Origin: Cryobacterium psychrotolerans
GTDB taxonomy: Bacteria > Actinomycetota > Actinomycetes > Actinomycetales > Microbacteriaceae
Direction of reading: 5' to 3'
Assembly (NCBI RefSeq): GCF_900101115.1
Contig: NZ_FNFU01000001.1
Span: forward strand, 248,001 to 312,000
DNA length: 64,000 bases
Shown: piece after piece, positions 42,351 through 51,180 of the stretch
Layout of the letters: each line of letters opens with the position of its first letter
Numbering within the stretch: the first letter of the stretch is position 1
Notes under the pieces: model-generated
Database searches by the model: none
Told to the model about the DNA's origin: nothing
What the model saw: the letters and a program-made list of their open reading frames with translations, nothing else
Translations under genes and position numbers: made by a program

Positions 42351-43627
42351 GCAGCGCCTGGCGCCGACTGGGCGCCGGCGTCGCCGTTGGCCTCGCCGTC
42401 GCCGGGCTGGGACTCGCCCCGGTGCTCGTCGATTCGACGCCCGCGCGCGCCGACCAGGTTCGCGACCTGGAGTACTGGCTGAACGACTACGGCTTCACCC
42501 AGGCCTGGGCCACCAGCAAGGGCGCCGGGGTCAAGGTCGCCATCATCGACACCGGCGTCGCCGGCGGCGTGGCGGACCTGGCCGGCGCGGTCGTGGGCGG
42601 CACGGATGTCTCGGGCCTCGGCACGCCGAACGGCCAGACTCCCGTGGGCGAGGGCAGCGAACACGGCACCCTCGTCGCCTCGCTGCTCGCGGGCCGGGGG
42701 ACCGGCACCGACGCGGGCATCATCGGCGTGGCCCCGGAGGCATCGATCCTGAGCGTTTCGCTCGCGTTCGGCTCGAGCGGCGCCACGGTGAGCAACGACG
42801 ACCAGATTGCCGAGGGCATCCGCTGGGCCGTCGACAACGGTGCCTCCGTGATCAACATGTCGCTGACCCGGAACACGCTCGACTGGCCGGAGAGCTGGGA
42901 CTCGGCGTTCCTGTATGCCTTCGAGCACGACGTCGTTGTCGTGGCCGCCGCCGGCAACCGTGGCAGCGGTACAACCGAGGTCGGGGCTCCGGCGACGATC
43001 CCCGGCGTGCTCGCGGTCGCCGGGGTGAACCGCAATAAGACGGCGAGCTTCGACGCCTCCTCGCAGGGCATCACCATCTCGGTTGCCGCGCCCAGCGAGA
43101 AGCTGGTGGGCGCCGTGCCGGCGGGCGGCTATGTGCAGTGGAGCGGGACGAGCGCCGCGGCGCCCATCGTCTCCGGCCTGGTCGCACTCGTACGCTCCGC
43201 CTACCCGGAGCTCGACGCCGCCGGGGTCATGAACCGCATCATCGCGACGGCGGATCCGAACGGCCGCGAGGTCCCGAGCCCGATCTACGGCAACGGACTG
43301 ATCAACGCGGCCGCGGCGGTCACGGCAACCGTCCCCGCCGCCGCGGGGCCGACGCCGACCGCCCTCCTCAAGGACTGGATCCACCTGCACCGGCGCGCCG
43401 ACACCACGCCGACGCCGACGCCCACTCCGACCGCGGCAGCGCCGATCCAGCCGAGGGAAGATCCCTCCCTGCCCCCGTGGAACAAGGCCGCGGTCTGGCT
43501 GCCGAACCAGCACACTCTGACCTATGTCAGCATCCCGCTCGCCGTCCTCCTGGGGTTTGGTATTCTAGTAACGCTGTTCGGCACAGGGGCCACTCGGCAT
43601 TTCAGGCGGATTCGACGCGAGTCGTAG
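42347..43627 (+). CDS. Membrane-anchored subtilisin-like serine protease (mycosin-like)
   Basis: A 426-residue S8 protease: signal peptide to about residue 35 (VGLAVAGLGLAPVLVDSTPARA), catalytic Asp in VAIIDTGVAGG, His in SEHGTLVASLLAG and Ser in WSGTSAAAPIVSGLVALV. The oxyanion Asn is in VVAAAGNRGSGT. A Thr-Pro linker (TPTPTPTPTAAAP) then leads to one C-terminal transmembrane helix (YVSIPLAVLLGFGILVTLF) with a basic cytoplasmic tail. The architecture equals that of mycosins of type VII secretion, but no ESX genes are nearby. The linker could be mannosylated. Confidence 0.92.
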   Translation: MSSAWRRLGAGVAVGLAVAGLGLAPVLVDSTPARADQVRDLEYWLNDYGFTQAWATSKGAGVKVAIIDTGVAGGVADLAGAVVGGTDVSGLGTPNGQTPVGEGSEHGTLVASLLAGRGTGTDAGIIGVAPEASILSVSLAFGSSGATVSNDDQIAEGIRWAVDNGASVINMSLTRNTLDWPESWDSAFLYAFEHDVVVVAAAGNRGSGTTEVGAPATIPGVLAVAGVNRNKTASFDASSQGITISVAAPSEKLVGAVPAGGYVQWSGTSAAAPIVSGLVALVRSAYPELDAAGVMNRIIATADPNGREVPSPIYGNGLINAAAAVTATVPAAAGPTPTALLKDWIHLHRRADTTPTPTPTPTAAAPIQPREDPSLPPWNKAAVWLPNQHTLTYVSIPLAVLLGFGILVTLFGTGATRHFRRIRRES

Positions 43628-43667
43628 GTTTTCGCACATCCAGGATTATGTAGGAGGCCTTTTCATC

Positions 43668-45137
43668 GTGCCCAGAATTCTCATCGTCGGTGGCGGCTAC
43701 GCCGGGTTTTACACCGCATGGAAGCTTGAGAAGTGGCTGCGTGCCGGCGAGGCAGAGGTCACCGTCGTTGACCCGCTCCCGTACATGACGTACCAGCCGT
43801 TCCTCCCCGAGGTCGCGGCCGGCTCGATCGAGCCCCGCCACTCCGTGGTCGCACACCGCCGTCACCTCAAGAAGACGACCGTGATCACGGCCAAGGTCAC
43901 CAACGTGAACCACGCAACGAAGTCAGCGACGATCACCCCGGCGGTCGGTGAGCCGTGGGAGTTCGAGTACGACCACGTGGTCGTGACCGCCGGCGCCGTG
44001 TCGCGCACCTTCCCGATCCCGGGTGTCGCCGACCAGGCGATCGGCCTCAAGACGATCGAAGAGGCCGTCGCCATCCGCGACCGCGTGCTCACTAACTTCG
44101 ACAAGGCGGCGCAGCTGCCCGCCGGGCCCGAGCGCGACCGCTTGCTCACCTTCGTCGTCATCGGCGGCGGTTTCGCCGGCATCGAGGTCTTCGCCGAGCT
44201 GCGTTCGTTTGCCAGCTCGCTGCTCAAGTCGTACCCGCAGATCAGCTTCGAGGAGACGCACTTCCACCTGATCGAGGCGATGGGCCGGATCATGCCCGAG
44301 GTCTCCCTGGAGACCAGCCACTGGGTGATCAAGAACCTGTCCCAGCGCGGCGCGGAGATCCACCTGGACACCCAGCTCACCTCCGCCGTCGGCGGCAAGA
44401 TCGAACTGTCCACCGGGGAGAGCTTCGAAACCGACCTGATCGTCTGGACCGCCGGAGTGATGGCCAACCCGGCCATCGTGCGCCACACGGACCTTCCGAT
44501 CGAGGAACGCGGCCGCCTGCAGGTGCGCACCGACCTGCGCGTCGGCACCGAGGACGTCATCATCGAGGGCGCCTGGGGCGCCGGCGACGTCAGCGCGGTC
44601 CCCGACCTCAGTGGTGGGGGAGTCGGCGGCTTCTGCGTGCCCAACGCCCAGCACGCCGTGCGCCAGGGCAAGCTGCTGGCGAAGAACCTCGTCGCCACCA
44701 TCCGCGGCGAGGGCACCAAGGAATACCTGCACAAGAACTTGGGCGCCGTCGCCGGTCTCGGCATCGGCCACGGTGTCTTCCAGTCGGGCAACCTTGCGAT
44801 CAAGGGCCTGCCGGCCTGGTTCGCCCACCGCGGCTACCACGGCCTCGCGATGCCGAGCTGGGAGCGCAAGATCCGCGTCGTCTGGGGCTGGGTGAACAAC
44901 TTCTTCCTCGGCCGCGACATCGTCTCGCTGAGCGCCGTGCAGGACCCCCGCGCGGTCTTCGAAGAGTACGCCGCTCGTCCGAAGCCGCCGGCCGCCGCAG
45001 CACCCGCCGCGGCACCCGCCGTCGAAGCCAAGGCCCCGCGCGCGCCTCGCAAGGTCGCAGCGAAGGCAGCTCCGAAGAAGGATGCCGCCCAGACCGTCGC
45101 GGACAAGCGCGAGGCGGCGGCCGTCTCTGCCAAGTAA
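43668..45137 (+). CDS. ndh: Type II NADH dehydrogenase
   Basis: A non-proton-pumping NADH:menaquinone oxidoreductase on the inner face of the membrane. The 489-residue protein has the FAD motif ILIVGGGYAGFYTAWKLEK and NADH motif LTFVVIGGGFAGIEVFAEL. Further markers are YMTYQPFLPEVAAGSIEPRH, WGAGDVSAVPD, and the amphipathic membrane-binding segment near WERKIRVVWGWVNNFFLGRD. The last 50 residues form an Ala/Lys/Pro tail of low complexity. AGGAGG precedes the GTG start. The strong hairpin at 45168-45201 follows. Confidence 0.95.
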   Translation: MPRILIVGGGYAGFYTAWKLEKWLRAGEAEVTVVDPLPYMTYQPFLPEVAAGSIEPRHSVVAHRRHLKKTTVITAKVTNVNHATKSATITPAVGEPWEFEYDHVVVTAGAVSRTFPIPGVADQAIGLKTIEEAVAIRDRVLTNFDKAAQLPAGPERDRLLTFVVIGGGFAGIEVFAELRSFASSLLKSYPQISFEETHFHLIEAMGRIMPEVSLETSHWVIKNLSQRGAEIHLDTQLTSAVGGKIELSTGESFETDLIVWTAGVMANPAIVRHTDLPIEERGRLQVRTDLRVGTEDVIIEGAWGAGDVSAVPDLSGGGVGGFCVPNAQHAVRQGKLLAKNLVATIRGEGTKEYLHKNLGAVAGLGIGHGVFQSGNLAIKGLPAWFAHRGYHGLAMPSWERKIRVVWGWVNNFFLGRDIVSLSAVQDPRAVFEEYAARPKPPAAAAPAAAPAVEAKAPRAPRKVAAKAAPKKDAAQTVADKREAAAVSAK

Positions 45138-45167
45138 GGTTCCGGGCCTGCCGAGAGGCAGGGTCAC

Positions 45168-45201
45168 CAGAAGGGTCGGTGCGTGAGCGCCGACCCTTCT
45201 G
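45168..45201 (+). terminator. Hairpin terminator behind ndh
   Basis: cagaagggtcgg (45168-45179) pairs perfectly over 12 bp with ccgacccttctg (45190-45201), with a 10-base loop. It starts 30 bases behind the ndh stop. No T-run follows. It is not related to the palindrome families A-C. Confidence 0.7.
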
Positions 45202-45240
45202 CGTACCCCCGGCGAGTGCGCCCCGTCCGCGCGCACCCCC

Positions 45241-45246
45241 TACGCT
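45241..45246 (+). promoter_or_regulatory. Possible -10 element (TACGCT) of the tRNA-Leu gene
   Basis: Lies 26 bases before the mature tRNA 5' end, giving a short 5' trailer to be removed by RNase P. Confidence 0.35.
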
Positions 45247-45272
45247 TGAGACGTCCGAGATCACTCGAACGC

Positions 45273-45346
45273 GCCCCCGTAGCCCAATCGGCAGAGGCAG
45301 ACGACTTAAAATCGTCACAGTCTGGGTTCGAGTCCCAGCGGGGGCA
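45273..45346 (+). tRNA. tRNA-Leu (anticodon UAA) with a short variable loop
   Basis: Acceptor gcccccg (45273-45279) pairs with cgggggc (45339-45345), discriminator A. Anticodon stem gacga/tcgtc encloses loop cttaaaa, giving anticodon UAA for leucine. T-stem ctggg/cccag has loop ttcgagt. The variable region is only five bases (acagt), while leucine tRNAs normally have a long variable arm. CCA is not encoded. The gene ends eight bases before the convergent ppx-type stop. Confidence 0.93.
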
Positions 45347-45353
45347 CACGGTG

Positions 45354-46277
45354 TCAGCCGAGGCGGTCCAGGTAGCGCAGGATGATCCCCTCGCGCAGCG
45401 CCCACGGCGACACCTCGAGCTCGTCCACGCCGAACGCGGCCATGGCCTCGCCGAGCACGATGCCGCCGGCGACGATCTGGAAGGTGCGGTCGGCCGTGAT
45501 GCCGGGCAGCGCCGGCCGGGCCTCGGCGGGGATCCGGGCCAGCCGCGGCACCCAGTTGGCGAGCTGCGAGCGGGTGAGGAGCATCCGTTCGCCGGCGCCG
45601 GACCCCGACACCGTGCCGGCCAGCCGCGCGAGGGAGCGGATCGTCTTCGACGAACCGACAACGTGGTGGGGTGCGGGCCGTCCGGCAAAGCCCGCGACGG
45701 CATCCGCGAGCACGGCGGCAGCATGCTCGCGCAGCGCCTTGACCTGGTCCGGCAGCGGCGGGTCGTTATGCAGGAAGGCGATGGTGGAGCGGCCTGCACC
45801 GATGGGCAGCGAGATTGCCGACCGCGGGTACTCGTCCGCCCCTGAGGCGATTTCGAGCGAACCCCCGCCGATGTCGAAGAGCAGGATCTCCCGGGCCGAC
45901 CAGCCGTACCACCGCCGCACCGCGAGGAAGGTGAGGCGGGCTTCGTCCTCGCCCGACAGAACCTGCAGCGCGACCCCGGTCTCCCGCTCGACCCGGGCGA
46001 GCAGCTCGGGCCCGTTGGTGGCCTCGCGGAGCGCCGAGGTCGCAAAGGGAAGCAGCTCGTCGATGCCGTGGGTGCGGGCGACCTCGGCGGCGTTCCGAAC
46101 GGCGGAGAGCACGGCGGCGACGCCCTCGTCGGTGATCGCGCCCTCCGGCGTGAGGTAGCGCATCAACCGCAGAACGGCCTTCTCCGAGGCCATCGGCACG
46201 GGAGGGGCACCGGCCCGGGCGTCGACAACGAGCAGATGGACGGTATTGGAACCGACGTCGAGGACTCCCAGGCGCAC
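45354..46277 (-). CDS. Ppx/GppA family exopolyphosphatase / pentaphosphate phosphatase
   Basis: A 307-residue ASKHA-fold phosphatase: N-terminal LGVLDVGSNTVHLLVVDA, second motif ILLFDIGGGSLEIASG and HHVVGSSKTIRSLARL. The length (about 310) matches the short actinobacterial Ppx type, which hydrolyses polyphosphate or pppGpp. The start is GTG at 46277, supported by TAAGGT six bases upstream. The gene is convergent with tRNA-Leu, with only seven bases between. It lies upstream of nothing else on its strand. Confidence 0.92.
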   Translation of the reverse strand: MRLGVLDVGSNTVHLLVVDARAGAPPVPMASEKAVLRLMRYLTPEGAITDEGVAAVLSAVRNAAEVARTHGIDELLPFATSALREATNGPELLARVERETGVALQVLSGEDEARLTFLAVRRWYGWSAREILLFDIGGGSLEIASGADEYPRSAISLPIGAGRSTIAFLHNDPPLPDQVKALREHAAAVLADAVAGFAGRPAPHHVVGSSKTIRSLARLAGTVSGSGAGERMLLTRSQLANWVPRLARIPAEARPALPGITADRTFQIVAGGIVLGEAMAAFGVDELEVSPWALREGIILRYLDRLG

Positions 46278-46283
46278 CTTTCG

Positions 46284-46289
46284 ACCTTA
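46284..46289 (-). promoter_or_regulatory. -10 element (TAAGGT) of the Ppx/GppA gene, leaderless type
   Basis: Six bases (CGAAAG) before the GTG at 46277. Confidence 0.5.
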
Positions 46290-46301
46290 GCGGCCCGGCG
46301 G

Positions 46302-48467
46302 TCAGCGGAGCGCGGGCACCACGAATCGCTGCCAGGCCCAGGCTCCGACGCAGAGTGCGGCGAAGACCGCCACGGCGGCCCAGAGGAACGTCACCGTGCC
46401 GTCGCTGTACCAGTTGGCGACCACGGGGGAGAGCACCGCGAAGAAGAACGTGTTGGCGAGCACGGTCAGGCCCGCCCAGATCGGCGGGGACCAGGCCAGG
46501 ATCCTGCGCCCGCTCGTGCTGCCGAGGGGGACCAGCACGAGCACGACCGACCCGATGGCGGCGAGCACCACGGCATTCAAGGTCTCGGCCGCCAGCGCAC
46601 CGACGAAGCCGGTGGCGCCGGGCAGCGCGCCCAGGGCCAGCCAGGCGAGCACGGCGAGCAGGATCAGGCTGCCCGCACGCACCGCGGCCAGTTGCCCGCG
46701 CCGGTGCGCCGGGGCGCCGTCGGCGACCGCGACGCTGCCGAGCAGGCCGAAGACGAGGGCGGGCTCGATCTCGAACACCCGCGAGGCCAGCGCGGCCACG
46801 CCGACCAGGAGCAGGTAGCGAGGCAGGAAGGTGGCCGAGGCCGGGGTGTGCAGCACCCGTGAACTCCACCAGAGCGGAACGAGCGTTCCCGCCGCGTTCA
46901 CGACGACGAGGCCGATGACGACGGCCACCAGGAGGCGCAGGTAGGCGGGCCGGTCGGTCACCGGGCCGGAGAGCATGATGAGGGTTGCCGCGGCGAGCAG
47001 GGCCGCGCCGCCCAGGAGCCATCGGTTGAGGCGCACGGCCGGGGCCACCTCGAATTCCTCTCCGGCCCGGTTGCGGCCGGTCAGGGGCATCCGGTGCCAG
47101 AGCGGACGCCCGTCCCGCGAGCGAGAAATGGTGCCGGCCAGCAGGCGCGCGGGCATCGCGACGAGCACCAGGGCCCCGAGCGCCCAGAGCACGGCCTGGA
47201 GCCACGGGAACGGACCCGCCGACCCGGGAGGGGCCACCGCGCTCGTGAACGCGGTGGCGTCATCCCAGTCCCCGGTCGTGCCTCCGGTCCCCCTGCCCGG
47301 GCCGTGGGCTTCGGGGGCCGTCGTGGGGGGCAGCGGCGTCGCTTCGGCGGTTGCCTGCGGGGGGACCGGGGCGGCGGGGGTGGCCGGCGCCGCGGTGGGG
47401 CCGGCGGTGGACGGCTTCGGGTTGGAGGCCGGGCGCGGCCCGTAGGCGACCCTGATCGGTGAGCTGCCGGGGCCGACGTTGCCGGCGGCATCCTGCTGAA
47501 CCGCGGTCACCGAGTACGAACCGGCGGCGACACCGCCCCCCGAGCAGCGCCACGCGCCCGTCTGCACGGTGGCGCTGCAGACCGAGTAGGCGCCGGCGAA
47601 GACGGTCACTCGGGCGCCGGTTTCCCCGGTGCCCGAGTAGTCGGCGCCGCCGAGCGGCACCCGGTCGCCACTGGTGGGGGCGCTGATCAGGGGAGCGGTG
47701 GGAGCGTCGACGTCGAAGAAGACGTTGACCGGTTCGCTCGCGTTCGAGGACGACGGTGAGCTGTAGCCCGTGGACTGGCTGGCGGCCACCTGCCTGTCGC
47801 CGCCCTGCAGCGGCCCGGTGAACAGGCAGACCCAGTCGCCGGCGTCATCGACGGTGGAGACGCACTGCCCGCCTCCGGACAGCCGGGCGGTGACGGATGC
47901 TCCGGGGTAGCCGGTTCCGCGCACCATGCCGTTGGAGGAGTCCTGCCCGCGGGCGCCGCCGGAGACCGTGGGCTCCCCGAGCACGGCCACCGTGATCTCG
48001 TCCCACAGGTCCGGTTCGCCGGCGACAACGACGCGGAGGGCGATGGACGGGCCGTTGGGCAGCGGAATGCCGGTGCACGCCCACTCGGTGCCGCCGTCGT
48101 CCGGGACGAAGCACAGGGGATCCCCGCCTGCCGGGTCGAGGACCTGCACGTCCTGCCCCGCGCTGCGGGTGCCGGCCAGGCTCGTGTTGGAGCTGCCCAC
48201 GAAGACCCCGTCGGACGGGCTCGTGATCGCGGGTGCGCCCGCCCGCGCCGCGACCGGCGTCGGGGTCGGCGTCGGGGTCGACGTCGCCGGGGGAACCAGT
48301 TCTTCCGCGAGCGCGGCGCCGGGGGTGCCGGCCAGGCTCGCGAGCACGACCAGGGTGGCGCCGAGAACGCCGATACAGGGGTGCGAAACGCGCCGCGGTG
48401 GGTGCGCGGTTGCCCGCCCTGCCCGGCCCGCGACTCGTGGCGCTTCGAACCGCCTCGTTCTGCTCAC
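46302..48467 (-). CDS. Large membrane protein with Ig-like repeats and eight or more transmembrane helices
   Basis: A 721-residue protein of unknown function. A signal peptide (CIGVLGATLVVLASLAGTPGA) leads to a Thr-Pro linker (TPTPTPTPVAARA). Three related Ig-like modules follow, with recurring patterns: EWACTGIPLPNGPS, DDAGDWVCLFTGPL, TVQTGAWRCSGGGV. Each has a Cys pair. A Pro/Thr/Ala linker of about 70 residues precedes a membrane domain with about eight helices. The layout resembles large surface proteins with an adhesin-like head. Start GTG at 48467 fits a promoter at 48490-48518; in-frame ATG 48491 overlaps that promoter's -10. It may be co-transcribed with nothing else. Confidence 0.75.
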   Translation of the reverse strand: MSRTRRFEAPRVAGRAGRATAHPPRRVSHPCIGVLGATLVVLASLAGTPGAALAEELVPPATSTPTPTPTPVAARAGAPAITSPSDGVFVGSSNTSLAGTRSAGQDVQVLDPAGGDPLCFVPDDGGTEWACTGIPLPNGPSIALRVVVAGEPDLWDEITVAVLGEPTVSGGARGQDSSNGMVRGTGYPGASVTARLSGGGQCVSTVDDAGDWVCLFTGPLQGGDRQVAASQSTGYSSPSSSNASEPVNVFFDVDAPTAPLISAPTSGDRVPLGGADYSGTGETGARVTVFAGAYSVCSATVQTGAWRCSGGGVAAGSYSVTAVQQDAAGNVGPGSSPIRVAYGPRPASNPKPSTAGPTAAPATPAAPVPPQATAEATPLPPTTAPEAHGPGRGTGGTTGDWDDATAFTSAVAPPGSAGPFPWLQAVLWALGALVLVAMPARLLAGTISRSRDGRPLWHRMPLTGRNRAGEEFEVAPAVRLNRWLLGGAALLAAATLIMLSGPVTDRPAYLRLLVAVVIGLVVVNAAGTLVPLWWSSRVLHTPASATFLPRYLLLVGVAALASRVFEIEPALVFGLLGSVAVADGAPAHRRGQLAAVRAGSLILLAVLAWLALGALPGATGFVGALAAETLNAVVLAAIGSVVLVLVPLGSTSGRRILAWSPPIWAGLTVLANTFFFAVLSPVVANWYSDGTVTFLWAAVAVFAALCVGAWAWQRFVVPALR

Positions 48468-48489
48468 AGTCCCCCGACCCTCAACCCCC

Positions 48490-48518
48490 ATTTCAGGGGG
48501 ACGGCGAGGCAAAGTCAA
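48490..48518 (-). promoter_or_regulatory. Promoter (-35 TTGACT, -10 TGAAAT, 17-bp spacer) of the Ig-like membrane protein
   Basis: TTGACT at 48518-48513 and TGAAAT at 48495-48490 on the minus strand are separated by 17 bp, the best -35/-10 pair in the window. The transcription start would be near 48483, giving a short leader before the GTG at 48467. Confidence 0.6.
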
Positions 48519-48618
48519 CCCCCCGCACCCGCAGGACGAGACACTGCGTCACATTCGTTATCAGCCCGGCGCAATCATCCGGATTCGGTGCCTGTCGCGG
48601 GAGCCCTGCTCGCCGAAG

Positions 48619-48624
48619 TAGAGT
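48619..48624 (+). promoter_or_regulatory. -10 element (TAGAGT) of the PLP / oxidase / glycosidase operon
   Basis: Seven bases before the GTG at 48632. Confidence 0.45.
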
Positions 48625-48631
48625 CGGTGCG

Positions 48632-49870
48632 GTGAGGGAAATCGATCTGTCCCGGCGGCCGGATGCCGCCCCCTGGCTGACCCCGGAGGCGTACTGGCCG
48701 CACCTCACCGCCGCGACCTCGGAGCGGGACGCCCCCGTCGCGGCCCTGCACCTGGACGCGCTCCGCCACAACGCGCACCAGCTGCTGGCTCGCGCGGCCG
48801 GGACCCCGATTCGCGTCGCCACGAAGTCGATCAGGGTGCGCAGCGTGATCGACGCCGTCCTGGCCCTGCCGGGGTTTCGCGGGGTGCTCGCCTACACGCT
48901 GGCCGAGTCGCTGTGGCTGGCCGAGACCGCCGACGACATCCTCGTCGGGTACCCCACCGCGGACCGGTCGGGCATCGAGCGGCTGGGGCGCTCGCCGGAG
49001 CTGGCCGCGCGGGTGACCCTCATGGTCGACTCGATCGCCCACCTCGACTTCATCGATTCGGTGCTCCCCGCGGGAAGCCGCGCCCCGATCCGGGTCTGCC
49101 TCGAGCTCGACTCGGCGTGGGATGTCCCCGTCTTCGGCCATGTCGGCGTGCGGCGGTCGCCGGTGCACACCGCGGAGGATGCCCGCGCCCTGGCGATCGC
49201 CATCGTCGCCCGTCCGGGCTTCCGGCTCGTCGGGATGATGGGCTACGAGGCCCAGATCGCCGGCATCCGTGACCGCCCGGCCGGGCAGCCCGCCCGGGGC
49301 GCGGTCAACCGCTTCGTCCGACGCCGTTCGATCTCGGAACTCGCCGAGCGGCGGGGCGCGGCCGTCGCGGCCGTGCGCCGGATCGCCGAGCTTGAATTCG
49401 TCAACGGCGGGGGCACCGGGTCGATCGAGAGCACCCGCGCGGACGCATCCGTTACCGAGCTCGCGGCCGGAAGCGGCCTGTTCGGCGGGCACCTGTTCGA
49501 CGGGTATTCGAGTTTCCAGCCGGCGCCGGCGGCGGCCTTCGCCCTGTCGGTCGTGCGGAAGGCCGCCCCGGACACGGCCGTGCTGCTCGGCGGCGGCTGG
49601 ATCGGCTCCGGCCCGCCCGGCAGGGACCGTCTCCCGCTCCCGGTGTGGCCGGACGGGCTCCGCCTCCTGCCGCTCGAAATGGCCGGCGAGGTACAGACGC
49701 CCGTCGCCGGGCGCGGGGCCGAGGGGCTCTCGGTGGGGGACCGGGTCTGGCTGCGCCACGCCAAATCCGGGGAACTGAGCGAGCACGTCAACGAATTCGC
49801 GCTCGTGCACGACGGCCGGGTCGTCGACGTCCTGCCCACCTACCGCGGCGAGGGGAAAGCGTTCCTGTGA
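48632..49870 (+). CDS. PLP-dependent amino acid deaminase/aldolase (alanine racemase fold)
   Basis: A 412-residue protein with an alanine racemase-like N-terminal barrel, where the PLP lysine is in IRVATKSIRVRSVI. The remaining part resembles D-serine dehydratase and D-threonine aldolase: EFVNGGGTGSIEST and GSGLFGGHLFDGYSSFQPAPA. The C-terminal HAKSGELSEHVNEFALVHDG and LPTYRGEGKAFL would supply the metal site. It probably cleaves or deaminates a D-beta-hydroxy amino acid; substrate unknown. It is first of three genes joined by stop/start overlaps (GTGA, then TTGA). Confidence 0.85.
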   Translation: MREIDLSRRPDAAPWLTPEAYWPHLTAATSERDAPVAALHLDALRHNAHQLLARAAGTPIRVATKSIRVRSVIDAVLALPGFRGVLAYTLAESLWLAETADDILVGYPTADRSGIERLGRSPELAARVTLMVDSIAHLDFIDSVLPAGSRAPIRVCLELDSAWDVPVFGHVGVRRSPVHTAEDARALAIAIVARPGFRLVGMMGYEAQIAGIRDRPAGQPARGAVNRFVRRRSISELAERRGAAVAAVRRIAELEFVNGGGTGSIESTRADASVTELAAGSGLFGGHLFDGYSSFQPAPAAAFALSVVRKAAPDTAVLLGGGWIGSGPPGRDRLPLPVWPDGLRLLPLEMAGEVQTPVAGRGAEGLSVGDRVWLRHAKSGELSEHVNEFALVHDGRVVDVLPTYRGEGKAFL

Positions 49871-51180
49871 GCGCCAGCGGAGCGCTCTGGCGCAACTGGG
49901 CCCGCACCGAGGCCGTGCGCCCCCGGCGGGTCGAACGACCGGGCTCCGCCGGCGCCGTGCAGCGCGCGGTGATCGCCGCGGGCAACGCCGGCCTGCGGAT
50001 CAAGGCGGTCGGGGCCGGGCACAGCTTCAGCGGGATCGCCCTCGCACCCGATGTGCAGCTGGACCTGCACGAGGTCAGCGGGGTCATCCGCGTCGACCGC
50101 GCGGCCCGCCAGGTCACCGTGGCCGCCGGTACCCCGCTGCACCGGCTGGAGCGCCTGTTCGCACCGTACGGGCTGGCCCTGGCGAACATGGGCGACATCG
50201 ACCGGCAGAGCATCTCCGGCGCCATCTCCACCGGCACCCACGGCACCGGCTCCGCCCTGGGCGGCCTCGCCTCCCAGGTCGTCGCGCTCACCCTGGTCAC
50301 CGGTGACGGCTCCCTGCTGACGGTGAGCGGCACCGAGAACGCCGACCTCCTGCCGGCCGCGGCCCTGGGCCTCGGGGCGCTGGGCATCATCGTCGACGTC
50401 ACCCTCCAGTGCGTTCCGGGCTTCCTCCTGCACGCGGTCGAGAACACCGAGCCGCTGGAGGGCGTGCTGGAGAGCTACCTCGAGCGCAGCCGGACGGCCG
50501 ACCACTTCGAGTTCTTCTGGTTTCCGCACACCGGGAGCGCGCTGACGAGAACGAACACGCGGATGCCGCTCGGGGCGGTCCGCGAGCCGCGCGGCCGGGT
50601 CTCGCGCTGGATCGACGACGAACTGCTCGCCAACGGCGCCTACCGCGGCATCTGCGCCCTCGGGGCGCTCCAGCCGGCGCTGGTTCCCGGTTTCAACCGG
50701 CTGGCCGAGAGACTCTCCGGCCGGCGCGAGTACACGGATGTCTCGACCCGTGTGTTCGTGACCAACCGCACCGTGCGCTTCCGCGAGATGGAGTACGCGC
50801 TGCCGCTGGACCTCGTCCCGGGCGCGCTGGCCGAGGTCCGCGCCCTGATCGAGCGCCGCGGCTGGCGGATCTCCTTCCCGATCGAGGTGCGCTCGGCCGC
50901 CGCCGACGACCTGTGGCTCTCGACCGCGGCCGGACGGGAAACCGGGTACATCGCCGTGCACCGGTACTACCGGGAGAACCACACCGAGTATTTCCGGGCG
51001 GTGGAGGAGATCATGCGAGCGCACGGCGGGCGCCCGCACTGGGGCAAGATCCACTACACCGACGCCGATGCTCTCCGCCAGGCCTACCCGCGCTTTGACG
51101 ACTTCCTCCGGGTTCGTGACAGGCTCGACCCGGAGCGCCGCTTCAGCAACCCCTACCTGGAAAGAGTCCTCGGCCGTTGA
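49867..51180 (+). CDS. FAD-linked sugar-1,4-lactone oxidase (D-arabinono-/L-gulono-lactone oxidase family)
   Basis: A 437-residue VAO-family flavoprotein. The N-terminal FAD domain has AVGAGHSFSGIALAPDVQLDL and GDIDRQSISGAISTGTHGTG. The C-terminal ALO domain has the HWGKIHY motif and ends DRLDPERRFSNPYLERVLG, typical of aldonolactone oxidoreductases. The His in AGHSFSG occupies the place where other members bind FAD covalently. It would oxidise an aldono-lactone or an alditol. The start GTG overlaps the previous stop. The substrate may be produced by the GH1 enzyme encoded next, but that is inference. Confidence 0.87.
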   Translation: MSASGALWRNWARTEAVRPRRVERPGSAGAVQRAVIAAGNAGLRIKAVGAGHSFSGIALAPDVQLDLHEVSGVIRVDRAARQVTVAAGTPLHRLERLFAPYGLALANMGDIDRQSISGAISTGTHGTGSALGGLASQVVALTLVTGDGSLLTVSGTENADLLPAAALGLGALGIIVDVTLQCVPGFLLHAVENTEPLEGVLESYLERSRTADHFEFFWFPHTGSALTRTNTRMPLGAVREPRGRVSRWIDDELLANGAYRGICALGALQPALVPGFNRLAERLSGRREYTDVSTRVFVTNRTVRFREMEYALPLDLVPGALAEVRALIERRGWRISFPIEVRSAAADDLWLSTAAGRETGYIAVHRYYRENHTEYFRAVEEIMRAHGGRPHWGKIHYTDADALRQAYPRFDDFLRVRDRLDPERRFSNPYLERVLGR

